A stretch of 64,000 bases of DNA from CAVQCJ01 sp963849365 (lineage in GTDB: Bacteria; Actinomycetota; Actinomycetes; Prado026): contig CAWKHA010000004.1 in assembly GCA_963849365.1 (NCBI GenBank), positions 620,001 to 684,000 of the forward strand. Direction: 5' to 3'. The position numbers and the translations under genes were made by a program. This document shows positions 8,750 to 16,511 of the stretch, piece by piece (positions within the stretch are counted from its first letter, which is position 1; every line of letters begins with the position of its first letter). The notes under the pieces are model-generated. The model saw only the letters and a program-made list of their open reading frames with translations. It was not told where the DNA came from and made no database searches.

Positions 8750-9775
8750 CTAGGCGAGTCGGCCGAGGAGTTCTCCACGGCCGGTCACGTTTGCTTTGCG
8801 GTAGATGGAGCGCAGATGGCCGTTGGCGGTCTGCGGGGATAGCTGGAGTCGGGTGGCGATGTGCTTGCCGGGCAGGCCGTCGGCAACGAGCTGTAGGACC
8901 TGAGCCTCACGGGGAGTCAACCCGAGCCAGGCGTCGACCGCTGGCAACAGCTGGCTGAGGCTGGCTGGCTGAAGGATCACCGCGATGTCGGCGGAGCCCA
9001 CATCGATCCGGTTCCCTTGCAGTGCAACCCAGGCGCCGCCACTCGTACGGATGCGACACAGGCTCTGATCTTTGCTGACGCTTGTTCGAGTGGCGTGAGC
9101 GACCTCGTAGACCACCCGCAGCATGTCGTGCATGGTCATCTCGTCCGACCCGCCGGCGCACAGGGCCTGCAGCCAGCTACGTGCCTCTTCGCTCATCGAG
9201 ACGATGTTGTTGTTCGGGTCCACGAGCACGATGCCGGATGGAGGCACCTGCAGACGGGAAGGAAGCTTGCGGAGCGGGCGCTGGCGTACTGCCGTGCTCA
9301 AGGCAGGAGCCAGCCTTGTGGCGAGGACAGCGTCATCGGTGCTGAAGGGGTGCCGGGGATCCTGGCGGAACAACGAGAGCGCCCCCCACCAGCCCCGGTC
9401 GGTGCGGAGGGCGAGACGAAGCTCGGACCGGAAGCCGGCGGGCCGCAGAATGTCGTGCAGGCGTGGGCTGGCGGGCTCCCTGGCGCTGCCCCCGAGGATG
9501 CCCGCCGGCACCCTGCCCCTGGCCAGTTCCGCGTAGCGGTTGACGTCATGCTCACGCGTCTCGTTGTGGGATAGCCGGGCCACGACGCCGTCGAGGCCGT
9601 GCCGCGAGAGCATGAACGAGCGAAGCCCGCTTACCGGGTCCACGCCGAACAGGCAGTAGCCGTCGTACGGCAAGATAGCCGCCACGGCTGCCAGCGCCTC
9701 ATCGGCAAAGTCCGCGTCCGAGGCGTATCCGCCCGCCTGCGCAATGGTGCGGGCCGCGCGCTGGAACGCGTCCAT
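8750..9775 (-). CDS. LuxR-family transcriptional regulator with GAF/PAS-like sensor half
   Basis: 341 residues. Residues ~1-170 resemble a GAF-like sensor (ILPYDGYCLFGVDPVSGLRS, later GWWGALSLFRQDPRHPFS). Residues ~175-260 look PAS-like (GIVLVDPNNNIVSMSEEARS). The C-terminal ~65 residues are a LuxR helix-turn-helix beginning LTPREAQVLQLVADGLPGKHIA and ending HLRSIYRKANVTGR. It lacks a receiver domain and an ATPase domain, so an unknown ligand or redox signal may act through the N-terminal half. No adjacent gene is an obvious target, and autoregulation or control of the divergent lipoprotein gene is possible. Confidence 0.88.
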   Translation of the reverse strand: MDAFQRAARTIAQAGGYASDADFADEALAAVAAILPYDGYCLFGVDPVSGLRSFMLSRHGLDGVVARLSHNETREHDVNRYAELARGRVPAGILGGSAREPASPRLHDILRPAGFRSELRLALRTDRGWWGALSLFRQDPRHPFSTDDAVLATRLAPALSTAVRQRPLRKLPSRLQVPPSGIVLVDPNNNIVSMSEEARSWLQALCAGGSDEMTMHDMLRVVYEVAHATRTSVSKDQSLCRIRTSGGAWVALQGNRIDVGSADIAVILQPASLSQLLPAVDAWLGLTPREAQVLQLVADGLPGKHIATRLQLSPQTANGHLRSIYRKANVTGRGELLGRLA

Positions 9776-10128
9776 CCATCCATGGTGACAGCCCGACGCC
9801 TACCTAGAAATAGGGAGAGCCATGGCGGTGACCACATCATGACCATGGCCGGTGGCTCGTTCATGCGCCACGGCCGTGCCCCGGCACCGAGCCCGCGAGG
9901 GCGGCGACGATCAAGGTTAGGGAACCCCTGGGCCTGGCCGCACGGTCATCGTCAACCCCCAGGAAATGACTGTGGCGGGCGCGGCCCGCCACTGCGACGC
10001 TGCCCTCGACAGCCCGGTGCCGCCGACGACCGCTCCGCCGGATCTCGACGCGCACGGTGCGTCGGCGTCCGGGCACGCCAGTAGGAGCCGCAGCACGCGT
10101 GCGTCGGCCGGGCCGAGAGGAGCGCGGG
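9776..10128. other. Divergent intergenic region
   Basis: About 350 bases between the LuxR gene (minus) and a lipoprotein gene (plus). It must hold both promoters. A short AT-rich patch with CCTAGAAATAGG lies just upstream of the LuxR start and could be an operator. I see no coding sequence or RNA gene. Confidence 0.4.
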
Positions 10129-10809
10129 ATGGCTCGTCGCAGCTCCAGCGTCCTGATCGTCAGCCTAGGTCTGCTGACGTTGCTCGGCTTGCTGGCCGGG
10201 TGCTCGGGAGATTCGCGCGCCAGCACGTCCGCTACCGGCGACACCACCACGTCGCGCGCGCCGGTCGGCACGGCGAGCCCTGCCGGCTACGCGACCACCC
10301 GGTTCGTCGTCCCGCTCACGGTGACTCCGCCGTCGTGGGGGCCGGGGCCGCCCACACACGAACAGGCCAACTTCATGACTTGGGTGAGTGCCGACCATGC
10401 GCACGCCGTGCGCTTTCTGGTGCCCCTCACCGTCTACCAGCCCGGCTCCTCCACCGACGTGGCGGCGCCGGCGCCGGGCAAGTACTTGCCCTACCTGCGC
10501 GGACTCAGTCGCGCCGGGGCGAGCTTCTTCGACGTTCGCAACACGGTTGTCGGAGGCCAGTCCGCAACCATCCTCACCGCGACGACGACCGAGTCCCTCG
10601 ACGGCTCCCTCGGCTGCCAGGAGAAGGGGCTGGCCGCGCGGGACTGCTTCGGCCTGCAACCTGACCTTCTTCTGCGCGTGGCCGTGGTGACGGTTCGCGG
10701 CGAGACGATGCTCATCTGGGAACGCATCGCCGCATCCGCGTCGGCTGGGCTGCAGAACGCCGACGTAGAAGCCTTCCAACGGATGCTGGACACCGTCACG
10801 TTCCAGTGA
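10129..10809 (+). CDS. Secreted lipoprotein of unknown function
   Basis: 226 residues from the ATG at 10129, with GAGAGGAG upstream. The N-terminus MARRSSSVLIVSLGLLTLLG then LLAGC is a lipoprotein signal with lipobox LAGC, so Cys25 would be lipid-modified and the protein anchored outside the membrane. A Ser/Thr-rich linker (~residues 26-50) leads to a globular part with an internal Cys pair in GCQEKGLAARDCFG. The C-terminus VEAFQRMLDTVTFQ is a pattern seen in many actinobacterial surface lipoproteins. No enzymatic motif is visible. It is monocistronic. Confidence 0.85.
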   Translation: MARRSSSVLIVSLGLLTLLGLLAGCSGDSRASTSATGDTTTSRAPVGTASPAGYATTRFVVPLTVTPPSWGPGPPTHEQANFMTWVSADHAHAVRFLVPLTVYQPGSSTDVAAPAPGKYLPYLRGLSRAGASFFDVRNTVVGGQSATILTATTTESLDGSLGCQEKGLAARDCFGLQPDLLLRVAVVTVRGETMLIWERIAASASAGLQNADVEAFQRMLDTVTFQ

Positions 10810-10839
10810 GCGAGGCCGTGCCGATGGCCTCAGGTCCTA

Positions 10840-12265
10840 ACCAGATCGATGGTCCGCCCCGCGGTTTGTGTCGGCGTCGCAGAAGCACCGAAGTGCCCAG
10901 TTCTAGGGCGCCCGCCGCGAGCATCATCCGGCAGCAAGGATGACGTGGCGCTGCCGAGGTAGTGATCGTTTTGGTGGCAGCGTGTGGGTGAGCGTCCTGG
11001 CCGGGTCTGACTCGAATCTTCCGGCTGACGTCCTTTGGGCCTGTCTTGCGAATGATCTGTCGGCCCGGTTTGGTCGCTCACCCGACACCGACCGGACGGG
11101 GCACGTGACCTACTAGGAGCCTGCCGTTACCAGGCTCTTTGCTGTCCTGTCCGCCGTCCCGGCCGGCGCGGTGTCAGTCCTTCCTGCGACGAAAGGGTTG
11201 ACGATGAACAGCATCGCAAGTGTGACCGGAGGTGTCGACACCCACCTGGATGTGCATGTCGCCGCCGCGTTGGATGAGCGCGGCGGGCTGCTGGGGACCG
11301 GGTCGTTCCCGACCACCCCGGCCGGGTACCGGTCGCTGGTCGGGTGGCTGCGCGGGTTCGGTGAGGTCAAGCTGGTCGGGGTCGAGGGCACCGGCAGCTA
11401 CGGCGTCGGCTTGGCACGACATCTGCGCGCCGAGGCCATCGCAGTCGTCGAGATCGACCGACCCAACCGGCAGAAGCGACGGCACAGCGGTAAGTCTGAC
11501 TCCCTGGACGCGATCTCGGCGGCCCGGGCCGCGCACAGCGGCGACGCGACCGGTGCGGCGAAGACCAGAGACGGAAACGTTGAGGCCATCAGGGTTCTGC
11601 GGGTCGCCAGGGTCAGCGCACTCAAGGCCCGGACCCAGGCACTGAACCAGCTGCGGTCACTGATCTGCACCGCCCCCGACGAGCTCCGCGCCCGGCTGCG
11701 AGACCTCGGTGTCGCCGAGCTGGCCGTCACCGCCGCCGCCCTGCGGCCTGGGACGACACCCGGGGTGGACGCCGCGACCAAGCTCGCGATGCGCAGCCTC
11801 GGCCGGCGGGTGAAGGCCCTGGAGGTCGAGGTCGCCGACCTGGACGCGGTGCTCGGTCCGCTGGTCGCCGCCACCGCACCCGCACTGCTCGCCCACCACG
11901 GCGTCGGCACCGACACCGCAGCCGCCTTGCTCGTCGCCGCCGGCGACAACCCGAGCCGGCTACGCACCGAAGCCACCTTCGCCCGCCTGTGCGGCGCCGC
12001 ACCGATCCCGGCCAACAGCGGCAAGACCCAGAACCGGCACCGGCTGCACCGCGGCGGAGATCGACAAGCCAACAGCGCCCTTTGGCACATCGCCCTGACC
12101 CGCATGAGTAGCCACCCCAGGACCAGGGCCTACGTCGAACGCCGTCTCGACCAAGGGCTGACCAAGCGAGACATCATGCGCTGCCTCAAGCGATACATCG
12201 CACGCGAGCTGTTCCCCGACCTACCCCACGAAATCCTCGCTTGACACACCTAGGAGCATCATTCT
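10840..12265 (+). mobile_element. IS110-family insertion sequence, copy A (approximate limits)
   Basis: The element is defined by the intact transposase gene at 11204-12244 plus a long non-coding leader, as in IS110 relatives, where the leader encodes the bridge RNA. IS110 elements lack terminal inverted repeats and I could not fix the exact ends. A hairpin (7-bp arms GAGCCTG/CAGGCTC at 11117-11137, followed by TTT) and a small GCAC-CGAA-GTGC hairpin at 10885-10896 lie in the leader. The string CTAGGAGC occurs just outside the coding region on the right (about 12250), and a near match, CTACTAGGAGC, occurs on the left (about 11110). This may mark a core or target sequence. Confidence 0.6.
11204..12244 (+). 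CDS. IS110-family transposase (DEDD, Tnp_20)
   Basis: 346 residues from the ATG at 11204, 33 bases inside the longest frame. The N-terminal RuvC-like domain shows the four acidic positions: Asp in GGVDTHLDVH, Glu in GVEGTGSYG, and two Asp in KSDSLDAISAARA. The C-terminal Tnp_20 domain has the helix-hairpin-helix AHHGVGTDTAAALLVAAGD and the conserved serine in PIPANSGKTQ, the proposed nucleophile, followed by GGDRQANSALWHIAL. All key residues are present, so it is probably active. IS110 recombinases excise and integrate using a bridge RNA made from the non-coding leader. Confidence 0.93.
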   Translation: MNSIASVTGGVDTHLDVHVAAALDERGGLLGTGSFPTTPAGYRSLVGWLRGFGEVKLVGVEGTGSYGVGLARHLRAEAIAVVEIDRPNRQKRRHSGKSDSLDAISAARAAHSGDATGAAKTRDGNVEAIRVLRVARVSALKARTQALNQLRSLICTAPDELRARLRDLGVAELAVTAAALRPGTTPGVDAATKLAMRSLGRRVKALEVEVADLDAVLGPLVAATAPALLAHHGVGTDTAAALLVAAGDNPSRLRTEATFARLCGAAPIPANSGKTQNRHRLHRGGDRQANSALWHIALTRMSSHPRTRAYVERRLDQGLTKRDIMRCLKRYIARELFPDLPHEILA

Positions 12266-12291
12266 CTGCGTGAGTTGCTTCCCAGGTTCGC

Positions 12292-12723
12292 TCATGGGCC
12301 TGCTGCTTCATCCGCCTCATGGGGCGGGCGATAGAGCTCCTGAACCGCAACGGCGATGTCGCCACCACCCTCCTCGACTGGCTCCATGTACAGGCGAGCC
12401 CACGCGATCTTGTTATCGCGTATGCCGAGGACCGTTATGCCCCGCATCAGGAAGGGGGACCCGTCGCGATACGTGCCCTGCCAGCGCATCTCCGACCAGA
12501 CCATGCCCTGGGCGGAGGCCGACGCGACTCGCTCGGCGACAAAGTCCGGCACACCCTCGAAGACCGACGTCCAGTTCGCCAAAACCTGCTCGCTCCCGCC
12601 GAAGCCACGGTTCGGGTGCAGCGGCTGCTCGCTGCGATAGTCGGCCGCGAAGAATGCCGCGACGGCTCCTGCATCGTGACGGTTCATCGCCGCGATCAAC
12701 TGCTCAGTTAGGTCGGCCACCAT
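12292..12723 (-). CDS. NTF2/SnoaL-like protein
   Basis: 143 residues from the ATG at 12723, preceded by a GGGGG ribosome-binding stretch. The opening ADLTEQLIAAMNRHDAGAVAAFFAADY is the standard two-helix start of SnoaL-like cone folds. It is followed by FGGSEQVLANWTSVFEGVPDF, WRYQ-type strands (MRWQGTYRDGSPFLMRGITVL) and KIAWARLYMEPVEE. It probably binds or isomerises a small hydrophobic molecule; the substrate is unknown. It ends just 25-50 bases beyond the right edge of the IS110 copy, so its original downstream neighbour may have been displaced. Confidence 0.88.
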   Translation of the reverse strand: MVADLTEQLIAAMNRHDAGAVAAFFAADYRSEQPLHPNRGFGGSEQVLANWTSVFEGVPDFVAERVASASAQGMVWSEMRWQGTYRDGSPFLMRGITVLGIRDNKIAWARLYMEPVEEGGGDIAVAVQELYRPPHEADEAAGP

Positions 12724-12905
12724 TCCACCCCCTGTCTTGTCTCGCACGCGGCGCCGGAGTCGCCGTCCGACGCGTAGCACCGATGGTCCCGCGCCTTGGC
12801 GGATTGCTGAACGCCTGGGCAGGCCCTCCAATCTCACCCGAGCATCCTGGCAGTCCAACCCGAACAAATGTGCGGTGGGCGCACGAGATCCGGCATTCTG
12901 TGCGC

Positions 12906-13547
12906 ATGGACGATCTCGTCACTCAGTCGTTCGGCTATGACGGTGGACGACAAGTCACGGTGTACGTTCCGTCGGCGCCGCCCGAAGCAGTTGTGTTCGC
13001 AGGCGATGGTCAAATGCTTGCGGAGTGGGGCGCCGACCTGGAGAAGGCGGATGGCCCGTCAACCTTGATCGTCGGTGTCCACAGCCGACCAGATGAATCC
13101 GGACGCCTCGGCGAGTACTCGCCGGCGCTAGACCCGGATCGGTTCGCGGCTCATGAGCGGTTTGTAATGCGGGATGTATGTGACTGGGTGGGATCGCACT
13201 TCCGGTTCACCTCAACTGCTGCTACGACGGCTGTCTTTGGTGTTTCAGCCGGCGGGGAATTGGCACTTGCCCTGGGTCTTCGGCATCCGGATGTGTTCGG
13301 TGCGATCCTCTGCGCGTCGCCCGGTGCGGGCTACCGCCCGCCCGGATTCATGCCTGATCCGATCCCCCGTACGTACTTCGTCGCCGGAACCGAGGAGCCG
13401 TTCTTCCACGAAAACGCGACTCGTTGGGCTTCGGCCCTACGCGACGCGGGAGCCGAAGTTGTCATGACGGAGCGGCCCGGGTCGCACGGCGACGCGTTTT
13501 GGCGCGAAGAGTTCCCCACGATGGTGCGGTGGGCCTTCGGTCGATGA
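12906..13547 (+). CDS. Esterase-family alpha/beta hydrolase
   Basis: 213 residues. I place the start at the ATG at 12906 (MDDLVTQSFGYDGGRQVTVYVP), because upstream in-frame sequence lies antisense to the NTF2-like gene. The fold shows the nucleophile elbow FGVSAGGELA with Ser114, the preceding RFVMRDVCDWVGSHF helix typical of esterase-D/enterochelin-esterase-like proteins, and a C-terminal catalytic His in RPGSHGDAFWREEFP. There is no signal peptide, so it is cytosolic. Its likely job is hydrolysis of an acyl ester or a siderophore-type ester. It is divergent from the NTF2-like gene. Confidence 0.87.
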   Translation: MDDLVTQSFGYDGGRQVTVYVPSAPPEAVVFAGDGQMLAEWGADLEKADGPSTLIVGVHSRPDESGRLGEYSPALDPDRFAAHERFVMRDVCDWVGSHFRFTSTAATTAVFGVSAGGELALALGLRHPDVFGAILCASPGAGYRPPGFMPDPIPRTYFVAGTEEPFFHENATRWASALRDAGAEVVMTERPGSHGDAFWREEFPTMVRWAFGR

Positions 13548-13735
13548 CGCCGTCTGATAGCCCTAACGCGAGTGCCGTTAGAGGGCTGAGCCGATCCGGC
13601 ATTATCGGGTGCACGGGAAAGGCGTGCACCCACCCGTGAGTCGCGCGTCCTTCCCCCCGGCTTGGCGCTTGAGTATCACAAGTGCAGGGGAGTCCCTGGA
13701 TCATCTCTCCAGTGCTTGTATGTGGGAGGCAGTCA

Positions 13736-14407
13736 ATGAGCACACAGGGCTGGCAGAAGTTCCTCGCCGCGGAGGGCGTTGACGACTGGGTCGTTCTGCA
13801 CGGCGGTGCGACCGCTGTCTTCCGCGTTCCAACACTCGCCGAGGCGGCGCAGCTCGCCGGGGCAGTCGCAGCCCTCCCCGGCCTAGAGGGCTCGGGGGTT
13901 CTCTTGACGATTGCCGATGACCGTCTCACCGTGCGGCTGAGCCGGGGTGTGTTTCGGCTGGAGGAGCGGCACATCGACCTGGCGCGGGCAGTCTCGGCTG
14001 CGGCGCGGAAGCACGGTGCCGTCGCCGACCGCGCGGGTACGCAGGAGGTCTCGCTAGCGATCGCAGCGAAGCCCGACGCGATCGATGTCAGGTTTTGGCG
14101 GACCGTCCTCGGCTATGCGCCGCTGGCCGAGGACAACGCGGTCGACCCGCTGGGCCACGGCTCGACGGTCTGGTTGCAGGAGCTCAACGCCGACAAGCCG
14201 CTCCGGCACGCGATGCACCTCGACGTGTCCGTCGCTCGTGAGCACGTCGAGGCGCGATTGGCGGCCGCGCTCGCCGCAGGCGGCCGCATCGTCCAGGACA
14301 CCGACGCCCCCGGTGCCTGGATCCTCGCCGACCGTGCCGGAAACCGCGTCTGTGTCGTCGCTTGGCCGGACGGGTCCGTCTCGCCTGCATCTGTTCTTCC
14401 CCAGTAG
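13736..14407 (+). CDS. Two-domain protein: pterin-carbinolamine-dehydratase-like + VOC
   Basis: 223 residues from the ATG at 13736, which follows a GGGAGG ribosome-binding site. Residues ~1-100 (WQKFLAAEGVDDWVVLHGGA, FRVPTLAEAAQLAGAVAALP, then RLTVRLSRGVFRLEERHIDLA) follow the 4a-hydroxytetrahydrobiopterin-dehydratase fold. Residues ~105-215 form a glyoxalase-like VOC half (DVRFWRTVLGYAP, MHLDVSVAREHV, WILADRAGNRVCVVAWPD). The fusion recurs in actinobacteria, but its reaction is unknown. The 3' end lies immediately before the IS110 copy B leader, so the insertion just missed the gene. Confidence 0.82.
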   Translation: MSTQGWQKFLAAEGVDDWVVLHGGATAVFRVPTLAEAAQLAGAVAALPGLEGSGVLLTIADDRLTVRLSRGVFRLEERHIDLARAVSAAARKHGAVADRAGTQEVSLAIAAKPDAIDVRFWRTVLGYAPLAEDNAVDPLGHGSTVWLQELNADKPLRHAMHLDVSVAREHVEARLAAALAAGGRIVQDTDAPGAWILADRAGNRVCVVAWPDGSVSPASVLPQ

Positions 14408-14409
14408 CG

Positions 14410-15830
14410 TGCCGCGCGGCGTGCACCGAAGTGCCTACCTGTTGACTTCGGGCAGCTCCTGGTCGGCAGGCTGGGGGTCAGATGGTCAGCGGGTCGCTCT
14501 CGAAGTGCCTGCCCACGGAGGCTTCGTGTGGCTCTCGAACGGAGTGCGTCCGCCGGCCATCGTTGACGGGATGTGGCTCGAGAGGGGTCTGCGTCGCCCG
14601 AGGTAGGCATGCCCTCCCGTCGTCCCTTCGAAGACAAGGAGACTGGCGGATGGCTGCTGTAGTGATCGGTGTGGATCCGGCGAAACGTTCGCACACGGTT
14701 GAGGTGATCGACGGCCGGGAGCACGTGCTGGCGACGGGACGGTTCGAGAACAACAACGACGGCTATCGGGCGATGCGGGTGCTGGCCAACCGGTGGCCGG
14801 CCCGGGTGTGGGCAGTGGAGGGCGCGTCCGGTGTGGGCCGGCAGCTGGCCCAGCGGCTTGTGTCCGATGGCGAACGCATCCTTGATGTGCCCTCGAAGCT
14901 GTCGACGCGGGTCAGGGCGATGGACACTGGGCATGGCCGTAAGAACGACCCGGCGGACGCTCACGCTGTCGCGGTCGTGGGGCTGCGCACGACCGATCTT
15001 CGCGAGGTCAAGTCCGATGACCAGATGGTCGCGTTGCGACTGCTGTCCGCCCGCCGCCGTGACCTGGTCCGCTCTCGCACGCAGGCGGTGAACCGGCTGC
15101 ACCAGACGTTGATGGAGCTGATTCCCGCTGGTGCACGCAAGGATCTGTCCGCGACCGCCGCGAGGGCCCTGATCGCCACGGTCCGCCCACGCGACGTGGC
15201 CGGCAAGACTCGACGGCAGGTCGCGGTCGACCTGATCGACGACGTGGCCGTAGCGGACCGCAAGCTCAAGGCCGTCGAATCCAGCATCAAGGCGGCCGTC
15301 GCAGCGACCGGCACCACACTGACCGACATCGTCGGGATCGCATCGATCACGGCCGCGGTGATCCTCGGTGAGGTCGGCGACGTCGCCCGGTTCGCCAACG
15401 CTGACAACTTCGCCAGCTACACCGGCACCGCACCCCTGGAGGTCTCCAGCGGCGAGGTCGTCCGGCACCGCCTGAACCGAGCCGGGAACCGGCGACTGAA
15501 CTCCGCGTTGCACGTCGCCGCCCTGGCCAACAAACGCCACGACTCCCGCGGCAAGGCCTACTACGAGAAGAAGCGCGCCGCCGACAAGGGCAAGAAAGGC
15601 GCCCTGCGCTGCCTGAAACGACGCCTGGCCGACGTCGTCTTCCGCACCATGCTCACCGATCAGGCGTTAAGGAACCCGGGAGGGCAATTGGGGGCGACAC
15701 TCACATCCAGCGCGGCTGACCTGATCCCCATGGCCAACACTTCGGAAAAGCCACAACCCGGGTCCAGGACCGACCATACGCCCGCAACCGCAGCCGCGTC
15801 TTGACACAGAGGGGAACCGTTCGCGGGTGG
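14410..15830 (+). mobile_element. IS110-family insertion sequence, copy B (approximate limits)
   Basis: The element comprises the transposase gene at 14650-15804 plus a ~240-base non-coding leader starting right after the VOC gene stop. The leader contains short complementary blocks (for example GGCTCTCGAA against CTCGAGAGG around 14530-14590) and a GCAC-CGAA-GTGC hairpin at 14423-14434. The same hairpin occurs in the leader of copy A. This is the expected place for the bridge RNA. Exact ends are not determinable by eye. The transposase differs strongly from copy A, so these are different IS110 subgroups. Confidence 0.55.
14650..15804 (+). CDS. IS110-family transposase (DEDD, Tnp_20), second type
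   Basis: 384 residues from the ATG at 14650, preceded by AAGGAG. The acidic set is Asp in VIGVDPAKRSHTVEV, Glu in AVEGASGVGRQLAQ, and the Asp pair in KNDPADAHAVAVV. The Tnp_20 half has TLTDIVGIASITAAVILGEVGD, YTGTAPLEVSSGE with the conserved serine, and NRAGNRRLNSALHVAALAN. The last ~50 residues after the CLKRRLADVVFRTML block are low in family character and may be read-through into flanking DNA. All catalytic positions are intact. Confidence 0.93.
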   Translation: MAAVVIGVDPAKRSHTVEVIDGREHVLATGRFENNNDGYRAMRVLANRWPARVWAVEGASGVGRQLAQRLVSDGERILDVPSKLSTRVRAMDTGHGRKNDPADAHAVAVVGLRTTDLREVKSDDQMVALRLLSARRRDLVRSRTQAVNRLHQTLMELIPAGARKDLSATAARALIATVRPRDVAGKTRRQVAVDLIDDVAVADRKLKAVESSIKAAVAATGTTLTDIVGIASITAAVILGEVGDVARFANADNFASYTGTAPLEVSSGEVVRHRLNRAGNRRLNSALHVAALANKRHDSRGKAYYEKKRAADKGKKGALRCLKRRLADVVFRTMLTDQALRNPGGQLGATLTSSAADLIPMANTSEKPQPGSRTDHTPATAAAS

Positions 15831-15905
15831 CTCTGGTTGCTCGGATCCGGCGCCCGAGCGCGCATCCGTTCTGCACCATTGTTTCGCGGCCCACCGGAAG
15901 CAGGG

Positions 15906-16388
15906 ATGAGAGACATGCCAGTCATCGCGCTAAGGCCGGTCGCCGACGCTGACCTCGACGCGCTGTTCGATCAGACGCGCGACCCCGAGTCGGTCTGGAT
16001 GGCCGCGTTTACTCCCGACGACCCGGACGACAAGAGTGCATTCGAAGCGCACATGGCCAAGGTGAGATCCTCGCCAGACATCACACTGCGCGCGGTCACG
16101 TGCGACGGCCAGCTCGTAGGCAGCGTTTCTTCGTTCGTCATCGACGGCGAAACGGACGTCACCTACTGGATCGACCGCGCAGTCTGGGGACGCGGCATCG
16201 CGAGCCGAGCGCTGGAGCTGCTCATGGACCTAGTCCCCACCCGGCCGCTGCACGCCCGCGCGGCCAGCGACAACGTCGCCTCGCTCAGGGTCCTCCAGAA
16301 GGTCGGTTTCAAGATCATCGGAACCGAGAACTCGTTCGCACCCGGCCGGAACAGCCATATCGAGGAAACCATTCTGCGCAGGGACTAG
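15906..16388 (+). CDS. GNAT-family N-acetyltransferase
   Basis: 160 residues from the ATG at 15906 (MRDMPVIALRPVADADLDALF), which has AGGG close upstream. The Rim-type GNAT pattern is clear: ALRPVADADLDAL opening, GQLVGSVSSFVIDGETDVTY in strands 2-4, and the acetyl-CoA pyrophosphate loop WGRGIASRALELLM (Q/RxxGxG/A). It ends with RAASDNVASLRVLQKVGFK. It transfers acetyl from acetyl-CoA to an amine; the acceptor is unknown. It sits directly beyond IS110 copy B, so its promoter may lie in or next to the element. Confidence 0.92.
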   Translation: MRDMPVIALRPVADADLDALFDQTRDPESVWMAAFTPDDPDDKSAFEAHMAKVRSSPDITLRAVTCDGQLVGSVSSFVIDGETDVTYWIDRAVWGRGIASRALELLMDLVPTRPLHARAASDNVASLRVLQKVGFKIIGTENSFAPGRNSHIEETILRRD

Positions 16389-16511
16389 CGTCCTGGGCTG
16401 AGCTGGCCCCCCGCGTGGTACGCGACCGTGACGCCGCGCGAGCGCCGACCTACCCCTGCACCTGCGGCAGCGGGCATGAGTAAGCCCGCTGCCACGGCTC
16501 GCTGTTGCGGC

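Noticed and set aside
14113..15540. Long minus-strand frame over IS110 copy B
   Set aside because: Antisense to a transposase with all catalytic residues; repetitive low-information translation.
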